A stretch of 64,000 nucleotides of DNA from an uncultured Caulobacter sp. (GCF_937900395.1 NZ_CALCDX010000216.1:62001-126000), one strand, 5' to 3'. Shown: positions 1-8,761, numbered from the stretch's first letter. Numbers and translations are program-made. The notes: generated by a model from the letters alone, not told the origin.

Positions 1-1
1 C

Positions 2-1171
2 GATTGGCAGACGGGGATCTATCTTCTGCGGCAGCAGGTGCGCAGCAACTACCGCGTTGAGCTGCTCTCGAAGGCGTCAGCCTTCTTCCTCTCCCCGACC
101 CTACCGGCCGCCGTCCTGGACGGCGTCGAAGGCGATCAAGTGGGCGCGGCCGACACCACGAGCGCGGCGATCTTCGGCCAGGCTGCATGGCATGTGAGCG
201 AGCGCGCCACCGTGACCGCCGGCCTGAGATACACTCACGAGTCCCGCGAGGCTTCGAACCGGGTGCTCTCGTTTGGCGGCGCGGCCCTACCGGCCGTCCT
301 CTCTCCGTATCGCGCGGCCGCGACCGGACCAGCCTACACGGTTAGCGGTAAGAAGGACGACGGCTCCATCTCCTGGCTGATCAACCCGTCGTACAAGATC
401 AGCGACAACATCCTGGCCTACGCCAGCGCCAGCTATGGCGAGAAATCCGGCGCGGCCAACCTGGGCGCAAAGGTCGGCGACGCTGTGATCATCGGCCCCG
501 AAAAGTCGATGGACTACGAGCTGGGGATCAAGACCACCCTGCTCGGCGGCCGCGCCACGCTCAACACCAACCTCTACAACAACACGATCGACGGCTATCA
601 GGCCACGCTCAGCGACCCCACGAGCACTCGCACCTACCTGTCCAATGTCGGCAAGGTTCGACTGCGAGGCGTCGAGGTGGAAGGCGTCGCCCAGGTTTCC
701 GACCACCTGAACCTGTCGTTCAGCACCGCCTGGGGCGAGGCGATCTACGTCTCCTACCAGAACGCGCCGCCGCCCGCCGAGTACACCTATGTCGGCGCGC
801 CGACCTCAGTGGACCTTTCGGGCAAGTCGGCGCCGTTCGCTCCCAACTGGACGGGCGCCCTCAGCGCGCGCTGGGAACAACCGCTGGCGGGCGGTCTATC
901 GCTCTTTGCCTACGCCAACGAAACGTGGCGGAGCCGCGCCAACCTCAATCCGCTCTCGTCTTATGGCCGCCAGGACGGCTACGCCCTGACGAACGCGGGG
1001 ATCGGGCTGAAAGGTCGCGACGAGCGCTGGTCGGTGACGCTGTGGTCCAAGAACCTGTTCGACAAGCGATACGCCGCCGCCTTCGCCGCCGCCACGACCA
1101 TCACACCCTACACCGCCATCTTGGGCGATCCACGTACAGTAGGCATAACCCTCACGGCCAAGCCCTTCTAG
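2..1171 (+). CDS. TonB-dependent receptor, C-terminal part (truncated by window edge)
   Basis: The reading frame is open to the first base of the window, so the N-terminus with signal peptide, TonB box and most of the plug lies outside. What is visible is a beta-barrel: alternating aromatic and polar stretches, repeated strand-turn patterns such as ERATVTAGLRYTHESR and KISDNILAYASASYGEKSG, and a C-terminal phenylalanine (TAKPF), the usual outer-membrane barrel signature. The segment WSVTLWSKNLFDKRY near the end is typical of the last strands of TonB-dependent receptors. It would import a ligand across the outer membrane using TonB/ExbBD energy. The substrate cannot be inferred from this part. 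A GTG at 38 could mimic a start but the family needs several hundred more residues upstream. The gene is followed by 234 bases without a gene before the kinase operon. Confidence 0.9.
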   Translation, partial: DWQTGIYLLRQQVRSNYRVELLSKASAFFLSPTLPAAVLDGVEGDQVGAADTTSAAIFGQAAWHVSERATVTAGLRYTHESREASNRVLSFGGAALPAVLSPYRAAATGPAYTVSGKKDDGSISWLINPSYKISDNILAYASASYGEKSGAANLGAKVGDAVIIGPEKSMDYELGIKTTLLGGRATLNTNLYNNTIDGYQATLSDPTSTRTYLSNVGKVRLRGVEVEGVAQVSDHLNLSFSTAWGEAIYVSYQNAPPPAEYTYVGAPTSVDLSGKSAPFAPNWTGALSARWEQPLAGGLSLFAYANETWRSRANLNPLSSYGRQDGYALTNAGIGLKGRDERWSVTLWSKNLFDKRYAAAFAAATTITPYTAILGDPRTVGITLTAKPF

Positions 1172-1204
1172 ACAAGGAAGTGGGGAAAGGACGCGTGAAC
1201 TCGG

Positions 1205-1229
1205 GGAACCTTTGCCGTGCGATGGCGTT
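1205..1229 (+). promoter_or_regulatory. Candidate EcfG/SigT general-stress promoter, GGAAC-N16-CGTT
   Basis: GGAAC at 1205-1209 is followed after exactly 16 bases by CGTT at 1226-1229. This is the published consensus for the alphaproteobacterial general-stress sigma factor EcfG (SigT in Caulobacter). It lies in the 234-base gap ahead of the kinase operon, about 177 bases before its ATG. Transcription from it is inferred, not shown. The rest of the gap (1172-1405) shows no gene. Confidence 0.55.
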
Positions 1230-1405
1230 TGGGACCCTACGCGCAGCTGCGCGCACGGGGGCGTGGTGTTCATTTTGACGACAGTGTTTGGCGTCGAGGG
1301 TCGCGGACGGAGCGCGGACTCATTGGCGCGCGCGACATTGTGTTCGCGCCAAACTCCCCAGCAATTCATCGTCTAGCGTTCTAGCGTTTCGCCTTCGGGA
1401 CTTTC

Positions 1406-4400
1406 ATGTCGACCACAAGCTCATCGCGTTCGTCCCTGCCCTGGTCCCGGATGGAGGTCTGGGCGACCCTGGGCCTGACTCTGGTGCTGCTGTTCTTTCT
1501 GGGCAGCGGACTTGTCGCCTATCGCAATGTCGAGATGCTGCGGAGCAATAGCCAGAAGATCTGGCATTCCCACGACGTGCTGATGGCGATCGATGATCTG
1601 CTGTCCACCGTGCAGGACACCGAGACGGGACAGCGGGGCTATCTGCTGACGGGCAACGACCGCTACCTCGAACCCTATCAGGCCGCCGTCTCCGCCGTTG
1701 CTTCACGAACCGAGGCGGTGGAGAACCTGACACGGGACAATCCCACGCAGCAGGCCAATCTCAAGGTCCTTAAGCGCCAGATCGCGGCCAAGCTCGAGGA
1801 GCTGGACGAGACGATCACTCTACGCCGCACCATTGGCGCTCAAGCCGCTCTCGCCGTGGTCAACACCGATCGCGGCAAGGCCGAGATGGACGCGATCCGC
1901 CGCCAGATCGGCGTCATGCGGCAGGAAGAAAGCCGTCTGCGCGCCTTGCGTCTGACGACCATGGGCGCGGCGTACAACACCGCCCTGCTCAGCGGCGTGC
2001 TGGCCAGCGCGCTCGGCGGGGTCCTGACCTTGGCGGTGTTCTATCTGATCCGCCGCGCCGCCCGCGCTCAGGCGCGCGAGGAGTGGCTGCAAGCCGGCCA
2101 AGTGGGTCTTGGCTCGGCGATGATGGGCGACCTTTCCGTGGAAATGCTGGCGGACAATATCCTGGCGTTCCTGTCGCAATATCTGGGGTTCCAGGCCGGG
2201 GCGCTGTTCAAGGGCCACGGCGGTCACTTCTATCGCGCCGCCAGCCTGGGCATCCCCGCCGACGCCCAGACCCCGGAGCGCTTCAACCTCAAGGAAGGCC
2301 TGCTGGGCAAGGTGGCGGCCGAAGGCCAGGCGACGATCGTCCGAGACGTGCCGGACGGCTACATCACCATCGGCTCCGCCTTGGGCCAGGATAAGCCCCG
2401 TCACCTGGTCATCGTGCCGGTGAAGGCCGACGGCGTGGTCAACGCCGTGATCGAGCTGGGCTTCCTGCACCCGGTCGACGATCGGGTCGTGGAGTTGCTG
2501 AACCAGGCTTCGGGCGCGATCGGCGTCGGACTGCGTTCGGCCCGCTACCGCGCCGAGCTGCAGGACACGCTGGAAGAGACCCAACGCCAATCGGAGGAAT
2601 TGCAGGTTCAGAGCGAAGAGCTGCGCGTCTCCAACGAGGAGCTGGAGGAGCAAGGCCGCGCCCTGAAAGAGTCCCAGACCCGCCTGGAACAGCAGCAGGC
2701 CGAGCTGGAACAGACAAACAGCCAGTTGGAAGAACAGGCCCAGATGCTGGAGACCCAGCGCGACGAGCTGGAGCGGACCAGCGCGGCCGTGGCCTTGAAA
2801 GCGCGCGAGCTGGAGCAGGCCAGCCAGTACAAGTCCGACTTCCTGGCCAACATGTCCCATGAGCTGCGCACGCCGCTCAACTCACTGCTGATCCTCTCCA
2901 AACTGCTCAGCGACAATCCCAACGGCAATCTATCGACGGAACAGGTGAAGTTCGCCCAAACGATCGAGTCCTCGGGCAACGACCTGCTCAACCTGATCAA
3001 CGACATCCTCGATCTGTCGAAGATCGAGGCCGGTCACGTCGAGGTGCGCCCCGAGACCGTCTCGCTGCAGCGCCTGACGGGCGACCTGCGTCAGCTGTTC
3101 AATCCCGTCGCCGACAACCGAGGCCTCGACTTCAACATCGAGGTGGCCGAAGGCGCGCCCAAGGTGATCGAGACCGATCGCCAGCGGCTGGAACAGGTGC
3201 TGAAGAACCTCCTCTCAAACGCCTTCAAGTTCACCGAAAAAGGCGGCGTAACGCTGAGGATCGCTTCGGCGGGCGACGAGCACATCGCGTTCTCGGTCAA
3301 GGACACTGGCATCGGCGTCTCCCGTGAACAGCAGGAAGCCATTTTCGAAGCGTTCCGTCAGGCCGACGGCACCATCAGCCGCAAATACGGCGGCACCGGC
3401 CTTGGCCTGTCGATCAGTCGCCAGCTTTCGCGCCTGCTGGGCGGGTCGATCAGCTTGGAAAGCCAGCCCGGCGAAGGCAGCACCTTCACCGTCACCATTC
3501 CCCTGGCTTACGATCCGACGCGCGTGGCGCCGCGCGAGCCGCCGCGCCTGAGCGAGGCCCCCGTCGCGGCGCCCACGCCTCGGCCTCGTGCGAAACGGAC
3601 CTCCCCGCCAAAGACGGTCGAAGACGATCGTGATCACGCCCTCGGCGCGCGGCGCGTTTTGCTGGTCGTCGAGGACGATGACACCTTCGCCGGCATCGTC
3701 CGCGACCTGTCGCGCGAGCAGGGCTTCCAGTGCCTGGTGGCGGGCACGGCCGAGGAAGCCGTCAAACTGGCCCGCGAGTTCAAGCCCAGCGCGGTCGTGC
3801 TGGACGTGGGCCTGCCCGATGAATCCGGCCTTCTGGTTCTGGACCGCCTCAAGCGCGACGACGCCACGCGACACATCCCGATCCACGTGATCTCGGCCGA
3901 GGACCACAGCCAGACGGCGCTTTCGCTGGGCGCGATCGGCTACCTGGTCAAACCGGTAAAGCGGGACGATCTGGCCGAGGTGCTGAAGATCCTCGAAGCC
4001 AAGCTGGCCAGCACCGTGCGTCGCGTGCTGATCGTCGAGGACGACCGCGTCCAGCGCGAGGCGGTGGGCAAGCTCCTGACATCCGGCGATGTCGAGACGG
4101 TCGGCGTCGGCACGGCCGCCGAGTGCCTGGACGCGCTCAAGCGCGAGACCTTCGACTGCATGGTGCTGGATCTCTCGCTGCCGGACGCCTCGGGCTATTC
4201 GCTGCTGGAGACGCTCAGCCAGGATGGCGACCACGCCTTCCCGCCCGTCATCGTCTATACGGGTCACGACCTGTCGCCCGACGACGAGCAGCGCCTGCGC
4301 CGCTATTCCAGCTCGATCATCATCAAGGGCGCCAAGTCGCCCGAGCGCCTCTTGGACGAGGTCTCGCTGTTCCTGCACCAGGTGGTCGCGGCGCTGCCGC

Positions 4401-4837
4401 CCGAGCAGCAGAAGATGATCCAGAAGGCGCGCAATCGCGACGCGGTGCTGGAAGGCCGCCGGATCCTGGTGGTCGAGGACGACATCCGCAACGTCTACTC
4501 GCTGACCAACGTGCTCGAACCCCGCGGCGCGGTCGTCGAGATCGCGCGCAACGGCCAGGAGGCGATCGACGCGCTTGGCCGCGCGGCTCAGGATCCCACC
4601 AAGGAGATCGATCTTGTCCTGATGGACGTGATGATGCCGGTCATGGATGGCCTGACGGCGACCCGGACGATCCGCGACGATCCCCGCTGGTCGAAGCTGC
4701 CGATCCTGATGCTGACCGCCAAGGCCATGCCCGACGACCAGGCCCGCTGCATCGAAGCCGGCGCCAACGACTACATGGCCAAGCCGATCGACGTCGACAA
4801 ACTGCTGTCGCTGGTCCGCGTCTGGATGCCGAGGTAG
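1406..4837 (+). CDS. CHASE3-GAF hybrid sensor histidine kinase with three receiver domains
   Basis: A membrane-bound multi-sensor hybrid kinase of 1143 residues. Residues about 15-38 form the first membrane helix. A CHASE3 extracytoplasmic domain (about 45-185, containing DTETGQRGYLLTG) and a second helix (about 192-215) follow. A GAF-like domain (about 230-375) is joined by a glutamate/glutamine-rich coiled coil (about 375-470) to the kinase core. HisKA carries the phosphoacceptor His485 in SHELRTPLN; the ATPase domain shows the N box (LKNLLSNAFKF) and G boxes (DTGIGV, GGTGLGLSI). Three receiver domains follow with phosphoacceptors Asp800, Asp922 and Asp1074. It heads an operon: the next gene starts 2 bases after its stop. 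The CheR/CheB partners suggest control by methylation or a linked network, but no chemoreceptor is present. The input signal is unknown. Confidence 0.93.
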   Translation: MSTTSSSRSSLPWSRMEVWATLGLTLVLLFFLGSGLVAYRNVEMLRSNSQKIWHSHDVLMAIDDLLSTVQDTETGQRGYLLTGNDRYLEPYQAAVSAVASRTEAVENLTRDNPTQQANLKVLKRQIAAKLEELDETITLRRTIGAQAALAVVNTDRGKAEMDAIRRQIGVMRQEESRLRALRLTTMGAAYNTALLSGVLASALGGVLTLAVFYLIRRAARAQAREEWLQAGQVGLGSAMMGDLSVEMLADNILAFLSQYLGFQAGALFKGHGGHFYRAASLGIPADAQTPERFNLKEGLLGKVAAEGQATIVRDVPDGYITIGSALGQDKPRHLVIVPVKADGVVNAVIELGFLHPVDDRVVELLNQASGAIGVGLRSARYRAELQDTLEETQRQSEELQVQSEELRVSNEELEEQGRALKESQTRLEQQQAELEQTNSQLEEQAQMLETQRDELERTSAAVALKARELEQASQYKSDFLANMSHELRTPLNSLLILSKLLSDNPNGNLSTEQVKFAQTIESSGNDLLNLINDILDLSKIEAGHVEVRPETVSLQRLTGDLRQLFNPVADNRGLDFNIEVAEGAPKVIETDRQRLEQVLKNLLSNAFKFTEKGGVTLRIASAGDEHIAFSVKDTGIGVSREQQEAIFEAFRQADGTISRKYGGTGLGLSISRQLSRLLGGSISLESQPGEGSTFTVTIPLAYDPTRVAPREPPRLSEAPVAAPTPRPRAKRTSPPKTVEDDRDHALGARRVLLVVEDDDTFAGIVRDLSREQGFQCLVAGTAEEAVKLAREFKPSAVVLDVGLPDESGLLVLDRLKRDDATRHIPIHVISAEDHSQTALSLGAIGYLVKPVKRDDLAEVLKILEAKLASTVRRVLIVEDDRVQREAVGKLLTSGDVETVGVGTAAECLDALKRETFDCMVLDLSLPDASGYSLLETLSQDGDHAFPPVIVYTGHDLSPDDEQRLRRYSSSIIIKGAKSPERLLDEVSLFLHQVVAALPPEQQKMIQKARNRDAVLEGRRILVVEDDIRNVYSLTNVLEPRGAVVEIARNGQEAIDALGRAAQDPTKEIDLVLMDVMMPVMDGLTATRTIRDDPRWSKLPILMLTAKAMPDDQARCIEAGANDYMAKPIDVDKLLSLVRVWMPR

Positions 4838-4839
4838 GC

Positions 4840-5661
4840 GTGTCTGAGATCGAAGACCTCGAGATCCAGCTGCTGCTGGAGGCGCTCTACCAGCGCTACC
4901 ACTACGACTTTCGCCATTATGCCCGCGCGTCGATCAAGCGCCGCCTGACCCAGGCGCGCAGCCAACTGGGCTTCTCTTCGGTGTCGGCGATGCAGGACCG
5001 CGTGCTGCACGATCCGGCCATGCTGCCGCGCCTGCTCGGCTTTCTCACCGTGCAGGTGAGCGAGATGTTCCGCGACCCGTCCTACTTCCGCGCCCTGCGC
5101 GAGAAGGTCGTGCCGCACCTGCGCACCTATCCGTCCCTGAAGGTGTGGATCGCCGGCTGCAGCAGCGGCGAGGAGGTCTATTCGCTGGCCATCCTGTTCC
5201 GCGAGGAAGGTCTCTACGATCGGACGATCTTCTACGCGACGGACATCAATCCCGAGGCGCTGGCCGCGGCTGAGGCCGGGGTCTACGCCCTGGACCGCAT
5301 CCGCAAGTTCACCGAGAACCACCAGAAGTCCGGCGGCAAGTCCTCGCTTTCCGACTACTACACGGCCGCCTACGGTCGCGCGGCCTTCGACAAGTCGCTG
5401 CGCAACCGGGTGGTCTTCTCGGACCACAGCCTGGTGACGGACGCGGTGTTCGCCGAGATGCACCTGATCTCGTGCCGCAACGTCATGATCTATTTCGATC
5501 GTCCGTTGCAGGACCGCGCGATCGGCCTTTTCCGAGAATCCCTGACGCGCAAGGGCTTCCTGGGCCTGGGCTCCAAGGAGAGTCTCAGGTTCTCGGCGCA
5601 CGCGGCGGCCTTCTCGGAGTTCGCGGCCGCCGAGAAGATCTATCAAAGGCGCGAGCCATGA
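4840..5661 (+). CDS. cheR: CheR-type protein-glutamate methyltransferase
   Basis: S-adenosylmethionine-dependent methyltransferase of the CheR family, 273 residues. The N-terminal helical domain (1-75) includes FRD at 77-79. The methyltransferase domain carries the SAM-binding motif WIAGCSSGEEVYSL at 103-116 and the later ISCRNVMIYF segment, both typical of CheR. The start is the GTG at 4840, preceded by GAGG and sitting 2 bases after the kinase stop; the open frame upstream only overlaps the kinase gene. In chemotaxis CheR methylates glutamates of chemoreceptors. None is encoded here, so the target is unknown: it may be a coiled-coil region of the adjacent kinase or a receptor encoded elsewhere. 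The next gene overlaps by ATGA. Confidence 0.93.
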   Translation: MSEIEDLEIQLLLEALYQRYHYDFRHYARASIKRRLTQARSQLGFSSVSAMQDRVLHDPAMLPRLLGFLTVQVSEMFRDPSYFRALREKVVPHLRTYPSLKVWIAGCSSGEEVYSLAILFREEGLYDRTIFYATDINPEALAAAEAGVYALDRIRKFTENHQKSGGKSSLSDYYTAAYGRAAFDKSLRNRVVFSDHSLVTDAVFAEMHLISCRNVMIYFDRPLQDRAIGLFRESLTRKGFLGLGSKESLRFSAHAAAFSEFAAAEKIYQRREP

Positions 5662-6227
5662 GCGGCGTCCGCCTTATCGTGATCGGCGCGTCGGCCGGCG
5701 CCGTGCAGGCGCTCCTGGCCTTGCTGCCCGTCCTGCCCTCCGGTTTCCCGCTGCCCATACTGGTGGTCGTCCACGTGCCGCCGGATCGCGACAACGTCCT
5801 AGTGCCGCTGCTGCAGGCCAAATGCCGCCTGACGGTGAAGGAGGCCGAGGACAAGGAGCCTTTGGTCGGCGGCGTGATCTACTTCGCGCCTTCCGACTAC
5901 CACCTGCTGGTGGAAGCCGACGGAACCCTGGCGCTCTCCACGGACGAGCCGGTCAACTACTCCCGGCCTTCGATCGACGTGCTGTTTGAGAGCGCGGCCG
6001 ACGCCTATGGCGAGAGCCTTGTCGGCGTCATCATGACCGGCGCCAACCACGACGGCGCGGCGGGCCTCAAGGCGGTGCTGGAGGCCGGCGGCAGGGCGAT
6101 CGTCCAGGACCGCGCCGAGGCCTACGCCACGGCCATGCCCGACGCCGCCTTGGAGGCCTGCCCGACCGCCTCCACAATGACCCTCGACGCGATCGCGTCC
6201 TACCTGTCGAGTTTGGGGACCGCATGA
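5658..6227 (+). CDS. cheB: Stand-alone CheB-type methylesterase
   Basis: A 189-residue protein consisting only of the CheB C-terminal methylesterase/deamidase domain. The catalytic triad is recognisable: Ser12 in IGASAGA, His39 in VVHVPP and Asp132 in MTGANHDGA. Canonical CheB has an N-terminal receiver that inhibits and activates the enzyme. It is absent here, so activity must be controlled otherwise, for example by a separate receiver protein such as its neighbours. The ATG at 5658 overlaps the cheR stop (ATGA), and its own stop overlaps the next start the same way, implying translational coupling. The target protein is unknown. Confidence 0.92.
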   Translation: MSGVRLIVIGASAGAVQALLALLPVLPSGFPLPILVVVHVPPDRDNVLVPLLQAKCRLTVKEAEDKEPLVGGVIYFAPSDYHLLVEADGTLALSTDEPVNYSRPSIDVLFESAADAYGESLVGVIMTGANHDGAAGLKAVLEAGGRAIVQDRAEAYATAMPDAALEACPTASTMTLDAIASYLSSLGTA

Positions 6228-7360
6228 CCACAGCGGACAAGCCGATCAACTTCCTTCTGGTCGATGACCTTGAAGAGAACCTCCTGGCCCTCGAGGCGCT
6301 GCTGCAGCGCGATGGCCTGACGTGCCTCAAGGCGAGGTCGGGCGAAGAGGCGCTGGAGCTGCTGCTAGAGCACGAAGTGGCCCTGGCCTTGCTGGACGTG
6401 CAGATGCCCGGCATGGACGGCTTCGAGCTTGCCGAATTCATGCGCGGCAGCGAGCGCGCGCGGCATATTCCCATCATCTTCGTCACGGCGGGCGCGGCCA
6501 GCAATCAGCGTCGCTTCCGGGGTTACGAAGCCGGCGCGGTCGACTTCATCCAGAAGCCGATCGAGGCCCACATCCTGCGCAGCAAGGCTAATGTCTTCTT
6601 CGACCTCTACGAGCAGCGGCGGCAGATCGAAGCCCAGCGCGACGAGCTCGAAGCCGCGGCCCAAGCTCTGCGGCGCGCCGACCGCCACAAGGACAACTTC
6701 CTGGCCGTTTTGGCTCACGAGCTGCGCAACCCGGTCGCCGCGCTCGGCGGCGGCCTGCACTTGCTGAACAAGGACATCCCGCCCGAGCGGGCCGCCGATA
6801 TCCGGGTGCGCATGGAGCGCATGCTGGAGCATCTGACCCACCTGGTCGACGACCTGCTGGACGTCTCACGCGTGAGCCAGGGCAAGATCGTCCTGAAGAC
6901 GGCGCGGGTGGAGCTGGGCGAGGTCTTGCAGTCAGCGATCGACGCCAGCCAGCACACCATCGACGCCGGCGGCCACAGCTTCGTCACCAATCTCCCGGAC
7001 GCGCCGGTCTGGCTGGAGGGCGACCATACCCGCCTGGCCCAGATCGTCTCGAACCTGCTGAACAACGCGGCCAAATACACGCCAAGCGGCGGCAAGGTCT
7101 CCCTGACCGCAAGCGCCGCGGACGGCTGGGCGACCATCACGGTGTCCGACACCGGCGTCGGCATTCCCGCCGAGATGCAGTCAAAGATCTTCGAGATCTT
7201 CGCCCAGGTGGAGGATCACCTTGGCAAGGCGCAGGGCGGTCTCGGGATCGGCCTCGCCCTCGTCAAGCAGCTCGTCAGCCTGCATGGCGGCGTGATCACC
7301 GTGGAGAGCGCCGGAGAGAACCGCGGCAGCGCCTTCACCGTGCGGCTGCCCGTGACATAG
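6224..7360 (+). CDS. Soluble receiver-histidine kinase (REC-HisKA-HATPase)
   Basis: A 378-residue cytoplasmic protein with an N-terminal receiver domain (about 8-125; phosphoacceptor Asp58 in LLDVQMPGMDGFEL) and a short linker. The kinase core follows, with His165 in LAHELRNPVAALGG, an N box (SNLLNNAAKYT) and G boxes (DTGVGIP, GGLGIGLALVK). No membrane segment is present. Phosphorylation of the receiver, perhaps by the hybrid kinase at the start of the operon, would tune its kinase activity; this is inference from gene order. It overlaps cheB by ATGA and is the last gene of the four-gene unit, facing the MarR gene 12 bases downstream. Confidence 0.92.
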   Translation: MTTADKPINFLLVDDLEENLLALEALLQRDGLTCLKARSGEEALELLLEHEVALALLDVQMPGMDGFELAEFMRGSERARHIPIIFVTAGAASNQRRFRGYEAGAVDFIQKPIEAHILRSKANVFFDLYEQRRQIEAQRDELEAAAQALRRADRHKDNFLAVLAHELRNPVAALGGGLHLLNKDIPPERAADIRVRMERMLEHLTHLVDDLLDVSRVSQGKIVLKTARVELGEVLQSAIDASQHTIDAGGHSFVTNLPDAPVWLEGDHTRLAQIVSNLLNNAAKYTPSGGKVSLTASAADGWATITVSDTGVGIPAEMQSKIFEIFAQVEDHLGKAQGGLGIGLALVKQLVSLHGGVITVESAGENRGSAFTVRLPVT

Positions 7361-7372
7361 GCAGCGGCCTAG

Positions 7373-7798
7373 CTAGCGCAGCTTCGCCAGCAGCAGGCTG
7401 AGTTGCTCGCGTTCCTTGTCCGTGAGCACCGCGAAGGCCTCCTGATCGTGGAGCGCCGTTTCCTGTTCGATGCGGGCTCGCAAGGCCTCGCCGGCAGGGG
7501 TCAGATGCAGGGCGTTAGTGCGCCGATCGCGGCCTGGGCGGCGCTCGATGGCGCCCAACGCCTCCATCTCATCCACGGCTTTCACCGTGCTGGCGCGATT
7601 AACGCCCAGCGCTCGGCCAAGCGTGGTCTGATCACAGCCCGGGTGAAGACCAATATAGACGATCGCGGTGGCCCGAGCCGGCGTAACACCCAGCGGCGCC
7701 AGACGGGCGCCAAGGCCGGTCATCGCCCGCACGTCGGCATAGTGCAGCTGCAATCCCAGGCGATTTCCCAGGACGCCGAAAGCGGCGATCTCTTCCAT
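7373..7798 (-). CDS. MarR-family regulator, probable repressor of hydroxycinnamate genes
   Basis: A 141-residue winged-helix protein. The recognition region (TTLGRALGVNRASTVKAVDEMEALGAI) and wing (RRPGRDRRTNALHLT) are typical of MarR. The ATG at 7798 was chosen because the protein from there has normal MarR length; the open frame continues upstream into non-coding sequence. MarR proteins of this kind (FerC, FerR, HcaR) respond to hydroxycinnamoyl-CoA or hydroxycinnamates in other bacteria. Its upstream region carries ATTCGTATGCCG, which recurs before vdh-ech-fcs, so I infer autoregulation and control of that operon. It follows vanR in the same direction with a 100-base gap. The assignment to ferulate control rests on the shared motif and on location. 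Confidence 0.85.
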   Translation of the reverse strand: MEEIAAFGVLGNRLGLQLHYADVRAMTGLGARLAPLGVTPARATAIVYIGLHPGCDQTTLGRALGVNRASTVKAVDEMEALGAIERRPGRDRRTNALHLTPAGEALRARIEQETALHDQEAFAVLTDKEREQLSLLLAKLR

Positions 7799-7820
7799 AT
7801 CAGCAAAATCCCAAGAGAAA

Positions 7821-7850
7821 ATTCGTATGCCGAGTAAACTGTATTCGAAT
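7821..7850. promoter_or_regulatory. Putative MarR operator upstream of the 7373-7798 regulator gene
   Basis: ATTCGTATGCCG at 7821-7832 and TGTATTCGAAT at 7840-7850 form an imperfect inverted repeat (ATTCGTATG against TATTCGAAT). The first 12 bases recur exactly at 14638-14649 upstream of vdh. The site is about 23 bases before the MarR ATG, a position expected for autorepression. Confidence 0.6.
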
Positions 7851-7898
7851 GGCTCTAAAGCGGTTCCGAGCAGAGTTCCAGCCCTCGTGCGCCCAGTT

Positions 7899-8633
7899 TC
7901 AGTCCGCGCGGATGGTGGGGGCCGCCCCAATAGGTGAGCCGGCGGCCATGGCCGCCTCGAAGACCTTCGCGTTACGGACGGCGGCCAGAGCGTGATCGCG
8001 CATGATCTGCTCGGCCGCCAGGAAATCGCCCCGCGTGATCGCGTCGAGCACCGCCTTGTGCTGGCGATGGGCCGCCAAGAGATGGTCATACTCAGCCGCC
8101 AGATCCGTCAGGTCGAGCGCCAGCGCTCCAGCCCCGGCGAAAGGCTCGAAGTTATTGCGCGCCAACGCGGTCTCCACCGCTGCGTTGCCCGCGGCGGCCA
8201 CCAGGGTGTCGTGGAAAGCCAGATTGTAGCTGGCGTAGCGATCGAGGTCTTCGGACGTCAGTTGCCCCTTGGCGAACAGGTCCTCCCCCTCCTTGATCAG
8301 CTTGCTCAGACGGTCATGCGTCTCCGGCGCCAGCCCCTGTTCAGCCAGGCGCCGAACCGCGAAGCCTTCCAGGACCCCTCGCACTTCAATGGCGTCGCGG
8401 ATCTGGCCGATCGAGACGCCACGGGCCGCATAGCCGCGAGCGCCGAGCCTGACGACCAACCCCTCCTGCTCCAGGCTGCGCAGCGCCGTACGCACCGGCA
8501 TCCGTGAAACGCCCAGCGCGGCCGCCGTGGGGATCTCGGCGATGCGCTCGCCGCTTTTGATCTCGCCCGAGGCAATCATCTTGCGAAGGGCCATCAACAC
8601 CCGCTGGCCCGGCTTCATCCTCGGCGTCTCCAT
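7899..8633 (-). CDS. vanR: VanR, GntR/FCD-family repressor of vanillate demethylase
   Basis: A 244-residue GntR-family regulator. The N-terminal winged helix (about 8-75) contains AAALGVSRMPVRTALRSLEQEGLV. The C-terminal all-helical FCD effector domain (about 85-225) contains LAFHDTLVAAAGN and HRQHKAVLDAI, which supply metal/ligand histidines in the family. VanR represses vanAB in the absence of vanillate. The identification is supported by divergent orientation to vanA and by two copies of the known VanR operator core ATTGGATCCAAT in the gap of 128 bases between the genes. It likely also represses itself. Confidence 0.93.
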   Translation of the reverse strand: METPRMKPGQRVLMALRKMIASGEIKSGERIAEIPTAAALGVSRMPVRTALRSLEQEGLVVRLGARGYAARGVSIGQIRDAIEVRGVLEGFAVRRLAEQGLAPETHDRLSKLIKEGEDLFAKGQLTSEDLDRYASYNLAFHDTLVAAAGNAAVETALARNNFEPFAGAGALALDLTDLAAEYDHLLAAHRQHKAVLDAITRGDFLAAEQIMRDHALAAVRNAKVFEAAMAAGSPIGAAPTIRAD

Positions 8634-8672
8634 GGCCGAACCCTAGCCGACGGGTCGAGCGCATCACAAGCT

Positions 8673-8692
8673 CAAGATTGGATCCAATCTTG
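8673..8692. promoter_or_regulatory. VanR operator 1 (perfect 20-bp palindrome)
   Basis: CAAGATTGGATCCAATCTTG is a perfect palindrome containing the known Caulobacter VanR core ATTGGATCCAAT at 8677-8688. It lies nearer to vanR (start 8633) and probably governs vanR expression. Confidence 0.9.
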
Positions 8693-8713
8693 ACGCCGCC
8701 ATCACGGCCGTGA

Positions 8714-8729
8714 CAATTGGATCCAATTG
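8714..8729. promoter_or_regulatory. VanR operator 2 (perfect 16-bp palindrome)
   Basis: CAATTGGATCCAATTG is a second perfect palindrome with the same core ATTGGATCCAAT (8716-8727). It ends 32 bases before the vanA ATG. The two cores are 39 bases apart, close to a whole number of helical turns, so the two VanR dimers could sit on nearly the same face of the DNA. Confidence 0.9.
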
Positions 8730-8761
8730 GCGAAGACCAAAGACCGCTTGAGGAAACGACG

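Noticed and set aside
38..1171. A complete gene starting at the GTG at 38
   Set aside because: The frame is open to the window edge and the product is only the barrel end of a receptor, so the gene must begin outside the window.
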